A stretch of DNA of 33,460 nt from a bacterium (GTDB lineage: Bacteria; Patescibacteriota; Minisyncoccia; UBA6257; GWB1-50-10). Of the stretch, positions 30,313-33,460 are shown one piece after another. Every line of letters begins with the position of its first letter. Positions within the stretch are counted from its first letter, which is position 1. Under the pieces are notes generated by a model. It had not been told where the DNA came from, searched no databases, and saw only the letters and a list, made by a program, of their open reading frames with translations. The stretch covers positions 1 through 33,460 of the forward strand of contig NZBZ01000021.1 in the NCBI GenBank assembly GCA_002686365.1, given 5' to 3'. A program made the translations under genes and the position numbers.

Positions 30313-32037
30313 TTAATTAATTTCTTTAAGGTAGCAAGCCTCGCATAGTATGTTCAACTTTTTCTGTTTCTCTGGCGGATAGACGCTCCATGTTTTTTTA
30401 CTGCATTTTGGGCAGGCAAATGGGAATAGCCAGAGATTGTGGTCTTGCGCTGCTCTTTTTAGTATTCGTTTGAATGGATGAATGGTTGGTATTGGAATGT
30501 TCATTTTGCGGTAGAAGGCAAGTTCGTTTTTTGTGATTCGGAATGGTTTCTTTGTTATTTCACAGATTATTGCTTTTTCTAATATGGAGTTGTCTATGTC
30601 TTGTATGTTTTCTGGAATTTCATTTGGCGCTTGGAGCTGCTGCATTTTTTCCGGGATTTCAGATTCGGGCTCTTCATACCATGGAATTTCTTTTTCCATC
30701 GCTTCTTTTTTGGTTATTGGGAAGTAGAGTTGGGAGCTGCTGCCCTGGTGTGGCATGAGTCCGAGTTTTGTTGGAAAGAATTCTCCGTACTCTTCCCTTT
30801 CGAGCATTTTTGTTTTTATGCTGTCTACTTTTTTATAGTATTCGCTTTCCTCATATGGTTTGTTGAAAATATGAAATTGTTTGTTTTTTAGTCCTATACA
30901 TCCAAAGCAGTTGTGACAGTTGTAGCATTCTATGCAGTACTCTAGAAATGTTCCTTCTCTCACCTGAAGACAGAATTTTGTATTGTGCGCTGTTCCTGAT
31001 GTTATTTCGTAAGTGTATTCGCTGATGGTGCCTACTACGTCCATTACATTTTTTGCTCTTGCAAATATTGTAGAAAAGCGCGCGTTTTCAGAGTTTTCTG
31101 AACGAAATGTAAAGTAACAGTTTTTGCAGTTTGTGAGATAGTCTCCAACACAGTTTTCCACATTGATATTTTTTGTCGCCCGATGAGTTGATTCTTGTAT
31201 AAGTTTTTGGAATTTTTGTATGTACTCGTTACGAATAGATCTTTTCCCGAGACCTATATTTTTTATCTTTTTTTCGTATTCTTTTTTTGAGAGCTGTTTA
31301 TTTTCAAAAATGTAAGATTTATTTCTAAGATTGGCAGATAGGAAGCAGTTTTGACAGTTTTTACAGTCGAATAGAAATAATGATTCGAGACAGTTTGAGC
31401 ATTCTGTTATGTGTTGGCACTTACTGCAGTGGTCTGAACCAATTGATTCGTAGCATAGTTCGGAATCTCTTGTATTGTGGCAGTCAATGAGATTGCGGGA
31501 GTATCGTATTTCGTAGCAGTAGGTAAGATCTTCTGACTCAACTGCTCCCCCGCTAAAATAGACGCTTGATGTTTTTAGTCCTCCTAGGCTGTAGTCGGTA
31601 TTTGTTCCTTTTGGGTCCCGTTCCATTGGTAGGTGGGGTATGCTGAAGAAGAGGTTTTTAAATTCTTCGAAAAATGGTTTTGATTCATCGTATTCTCGCG
31701 CGTATTCTATTGCATCCCAGTTGTCTCCATGCCAGTAGTGAAAGTCGTATATTTTGTGTTTTGTTTCAGGCGGGAAGATTGTCAGGATTTTTTTCTTGTC
31801 TTTCATTGCAGACTCTTTTTTGAAAAATCTTGGCATTCTGATGTGGTGGCTAAGGCGGCGTTTTAATCTGCAGAGTGGGCAGTGAGTTGGAGGCGGGACT
31901 CTGACCATTTTATAGAAATCAATATCTCCCTGCTCTATGCGAAATTTTTCTTTACATTCTTTGCAGATTTTTTCTAGGGGCCTTAGGTCTTTTAGGATTT
32001 TATTGAGAGCTTTGTCGAAGTTTGGAGTATTAGTCAT
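30313..32037 (-). CDS. Cys-rich zinc-ribbon paralog D, 574 aa, divergent
   Basis: Starts with a 24-residue extension (MTNTPNFDKALNKILKDLRP) before ribbon 1 (ICKECKEKFRI, THCPLCRLKRR), which is intact. Ribbon 2 has no Cys (SAMKDKKKILTIFPPETKHKI). The central blocks keep the Cys/Asn repeats (CSKCQHITECSNC, FDCKNCQNCF; later NCVGDYLTNCKNCYFTF) and both caps (LSANLRNKSYIFENK, FGCIGLKNKQFHIFNK). In the C-terminal module the usual CPxCRHxxR is replaced by HPFKRILKR, and a differently spaced pair appears (FACPKCSKKTWSVYPPEK, LCEACYLKEIN). It is the most divergent member and may bind metal differently. Its ATG is 82 bases after paralog E. Confidence 0.85.
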   Translation of the reverse strand: MTNTPNFDKALNKILKDLRPLEKICKECKEKFRIEQGDIDFYKMVRVPPPTHCPLCRLKRRLSHHIRMPRFFKKESAMKDKKKILTIFPPETKHKIYDFHYWHGDNWDAIEYAREYDESKPFFEEFKNLFFSIPHLPMERDPKGTNTDYSLGGLKTSSVYFSGGAVESEDLTYCYEIRYSRNLIDCHNTRDSELCYESIGSDHCSKCQHITECSNCLESLFLFDCKNCQNCFLSANLRNKSYIFENKQLSKKEYEKKIKNIGLGKRSIRNEYIQKFQKLIQESTHRATKNINVENCVGDYLTNCKNCYFTFRSENSENARFSTIFARAKNVMDVVGTISEYTYEITSGTAHNTKFCLQVREGTFLEYCIECYNCHNCFGCIGLKNKQFHIFNKPYEESEYYKKVDSIKTKMLEREEYGEFFPTKLGLMPHQGSSSQLYFPITKKEAMEKEIPWYEEPESEIPEKMQQLQAPNEIPENIQDIDNSILEKAIICEITKKPFRITKNELAFYRKMNIPIPTIHPFKRILKRAAQDHNLWLFPFACPKCSKKTWSVYPPEKQKKLNILCEACYLKEIN

Positions 32038-32040
32038 ATT

Positions 32041-32119
32041 TTAGTTGTGTCTCTAGGCTACCTCATTGTTGTAGTACTGCTCGCACTTCGATTCGCTCAG
32101 TACTTCGGCTTGCTTTCAT
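32041..32119 (-). repeat. Duplicated gene 3' end plus palindromic repeat between paralogs E and D
   Basis: On the minus strand, after the stop of E (CEACYQQEVN), the spacer reads in another frame KQAEVLSESKCEQYYNNEVA and a stop. CEQYYNNEV resembles the paralog C terminus CEACYQQEV. The LSESK segment is the same palindromic repeat as in the D/C spacer, with arms changed from CCT/AGG to ACT/AGT so that pairing is kept. Adjacent MKASRS-type mini frames are probably not genes. Confidence 0.7.
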
Positions 32120-33460
32120 TTAATTAACCTCTTGTTGGTAGCAAGCCTCGCAATAGATGGTTTCCGGCCTATCTGGGGCGTATGTTGTTTCAAATTCATT
32201 CGGACAGTGTTCTTTGTCGTGGTGAGAATGGTTGGTGGTGTTTTTGTATACGTTGTTTTCTGATGATTCGCCTGCGCAATGGCATTTACGATGGTGAAGT
32301 TTTGGAAGGCCTACAAGGCGTACTCGGGCAAAGTGTCTGCAGTTTGAACAGAGGCGCGGAAGAGGGATTCCTAGTTTTTTGTACAGTTGAAGTTCTTCCT
32401 TTGTTATCTTGAAGGCGGTTGTGCATTTTTCTTTACACTCACCTTTGTGTTCGCATTCGATAACTTCGCCGAGGATGTCTTCTTTTATTTCGTTTATGTT
32501 GTCTGGGAGGTCTTTGGTATGTTTTGTGATGCCGTAGTTTTTCTTTTCTTCTTCTTTCCAGGTGTATCCTTTCTTTTCTGCTTCATTTTTTGTCAAAGGT
32601 TCGTACTCTTGGGCTACGGTTTCGTTATAGGCAAATGGTGAGATTTCGATTGGAAAGAATTCTCCATACTTATATTCTTTTTTGTTATTTCCTTTGTATG
32701 GCATTTTGTTCATGTGCGTGATGATTTTTGGAACAAGTTCTTCATATTCTTCTTTGGAGTACTGCTTATTTAGGATGCAGTATTCTTTGCTCCGAATGGA
32801 AACGCAGCCAAAGCAGTTTTTTGAGCCGTGACATCCATAGGTATATGTAGTGTTTGTGCTTCCCCAAGTAAATACGGCAAAAAGGTTTTTTGTTCCCTGG
32901 TCTCCGGAGTCAGTAACTTCATAGAGCAGTTCTGCGGTTGCTCCTACTCCATATCCATCATATAGGTCTTTTATAGGACCTACGCCGTTTACAATAAATT
33001 TGCTGTCTTCGGTTTCTTTTTTTACGTCAAAGCAGAATTTGGAGTTATTAACATAGAATAAGTTGTCTTCTGTTGAGTCTTGGGAGTTAGACATTCTTGC
33101 AAACTTGTGCGGGAACTGGAGTTTTGTTTTTTCGAATTCTTTTTTTGCCTGCTCGAGGTTTTTGTAGCTTCCAATGCCTAGCTCTTCAAGTTTTTTTGTG
33201 TAGTTTTCTTTTGAATATGGCTTGTTAAAGATGTGGTATTGCTTATTGCGGAGCCCTACACAGCCAAAGCAGTAGGAGCACCCCTTGCAGTTAAATAATA
33301 GCGTGGAATTGTTACAGGCTTCGGAGTTTTGTATGAATTTGCATTCGTATAATTTGTCAGAAGATATTGCCTGATAGGTGAGCTCGGATTCGCTTACTCC
33401 CAGAACGTCCATTGTGTCTTTGTTGTTGATTGTTCTGGCGGAATATAAGATGTTTTCTCC
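32120..33460 (-). CDS. Cys-rich zinc-ribbon paralog E, 5' part beyond window edge
   Basis: Open on the minus strand to base 33460; an ATG at 33412 is internal, since the upstream codons (ENILYSARTINNKDT) continue the family repeat pattern. About 446 residues are visible: the end of the first central block with cap FGCVGLRNKQYHIFNKPYS, the second block with cap FGCVSIRSKEYCILNKQYS, the YGEFFPIEISPFAYNETVAQ linker, and an intact C-terminal module (CEHKGECKEKCTTAFKI, LCSNCRHFAR, KCHCAGESSE, YCEACYQQEVN). The N-terminal ribbons lie outside the window. It is the first gene of the visible array in transcription order, so the promoter is not seen. Confidence 0.88.
   Translation of the reverse strand, partial: GENILYSARTINNKDTMDVLGVSESELTYQAISSDKLYECKFIQNSEACNNSTLLFNCKGCSYCFGCVGLRNKQYHIFNKPYSKENYTKKLEELGIGSYKNLEQAKKEFEKTKLQFPHKFARMSNSQDSTEDNLFYVNNSKFCFDVKKETEDSKFIVNGVGPIKDLYDGYGVGATAELLYEVTDSGDQGTKNLFAVFTWGSTNTTYTYGCHGSKNCFGCVSIRSKEYCILNKQYSKEEYEELVPKIITHMNKMPYKGNNKKEYKYGEFFPIEISPFAYNETVAQEYEPLTKNEAEKKGYTWKEEEKKNYGITKHTKDLPDNINEIKEDILGEVIECEHKGECKEKCTTAFKITKEELQLYKKLGIPLPRLCSNCRHFARVRLVGLPKLHHRKCHCAGESSENNVYKNTTNHSHHDKEHCPNEFETTYAPDRPETIYCEACYQQEVN

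Noticed and set aside
24920-33460. CRISPR-like or defence island reading of the repeated region
   Set aside because: The repeats are protein-coding paralogs over 1.7 kb long, with no short direct repeats or spacers and no nuclease or helicase genes among them.

Overview
The window looks like a chromosomal segment of a Candidate Phyla Radiation bacterium (Patescibacteria, Parcubacteria-like). This is inferred from gene content and style: compact AT-rich genes, a reduced peptidoglycan cluster broken up by unusual genes, little Shine-Dalgarno signal before housekeeping genes, palindromic intergenic repeats, and large Cys-rich zinc-ribbon proteins that I remember as typical of Parcubacteria. TGA is used as a stop (for example murC), so this is not a code-25 lineage. 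I saw no rRNA, tRNA or CRISPR array.

Left half, nearly all + strand (1-16.06 kb). A partial leucine-rich-repeat-like gene made of 63-bp repeats is followed by ychF. A short minus-strand island holds two overlapping small ORFs and a DoxX-like membrane protein. Then come scpA-scpB (condensin partners) and a cell-wall series: a D,D-carboxypeptidase-like protein, mraY, an amidohydrolase-like protein lacking its HxH metal site, ftsW, murG, gltX, an M23 peptidase with coiled coils, and murC overlapping a PD-(D/E)XK nuclease-like gene. A separate unit between mraY and the amidohydrolase carries four tiny ORFs, three with strong ribosome binding sites, plus its own promoter and a strong terminator.

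Junction (16.06-16.4 kb). A 191-bp nested palindrome and two back-to-back terminators mark the switch to minus-strand genes.

Right half, all minus strand (16.4-33.46 kb). In window order this has an orphan 123-aa secreted protein with its own promoter and terminator; a membrane-anchored cohesin-like protein and a dockerin protein in one operon; a 1267-aa Ig-rich surface protein; a CYTH phosphatase; a DHH-family pyrophosphatase-like protein with altered metal ligands; a HAD hydrolase; and a head-to-tail array of five ~590-aa Cys-rich paralogs (called A to E, rightmost E transcribed first and cut by the window edge). Paralog A is broken by two compensating homopolymer frameshifts. The D/C and E/D spacers hold remnants of a further gene 3' end joined to a palindromic repeat.

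Gaps over 300 bases. 6100-6730 holds the small-ORF unit. 10496-10799 holds a palindromic element and a weak terminator. 13503-13933 holds a terminator, A-tracts and a structured murC leader. 16060-16410 holds the second palindrome and two terminators.

The most interesting candidates are the paralog array, the small-ORF unit, the cohesin-dockerin pair with its fold-back leader, and the two enzyme relatives that have lost metal ligands.
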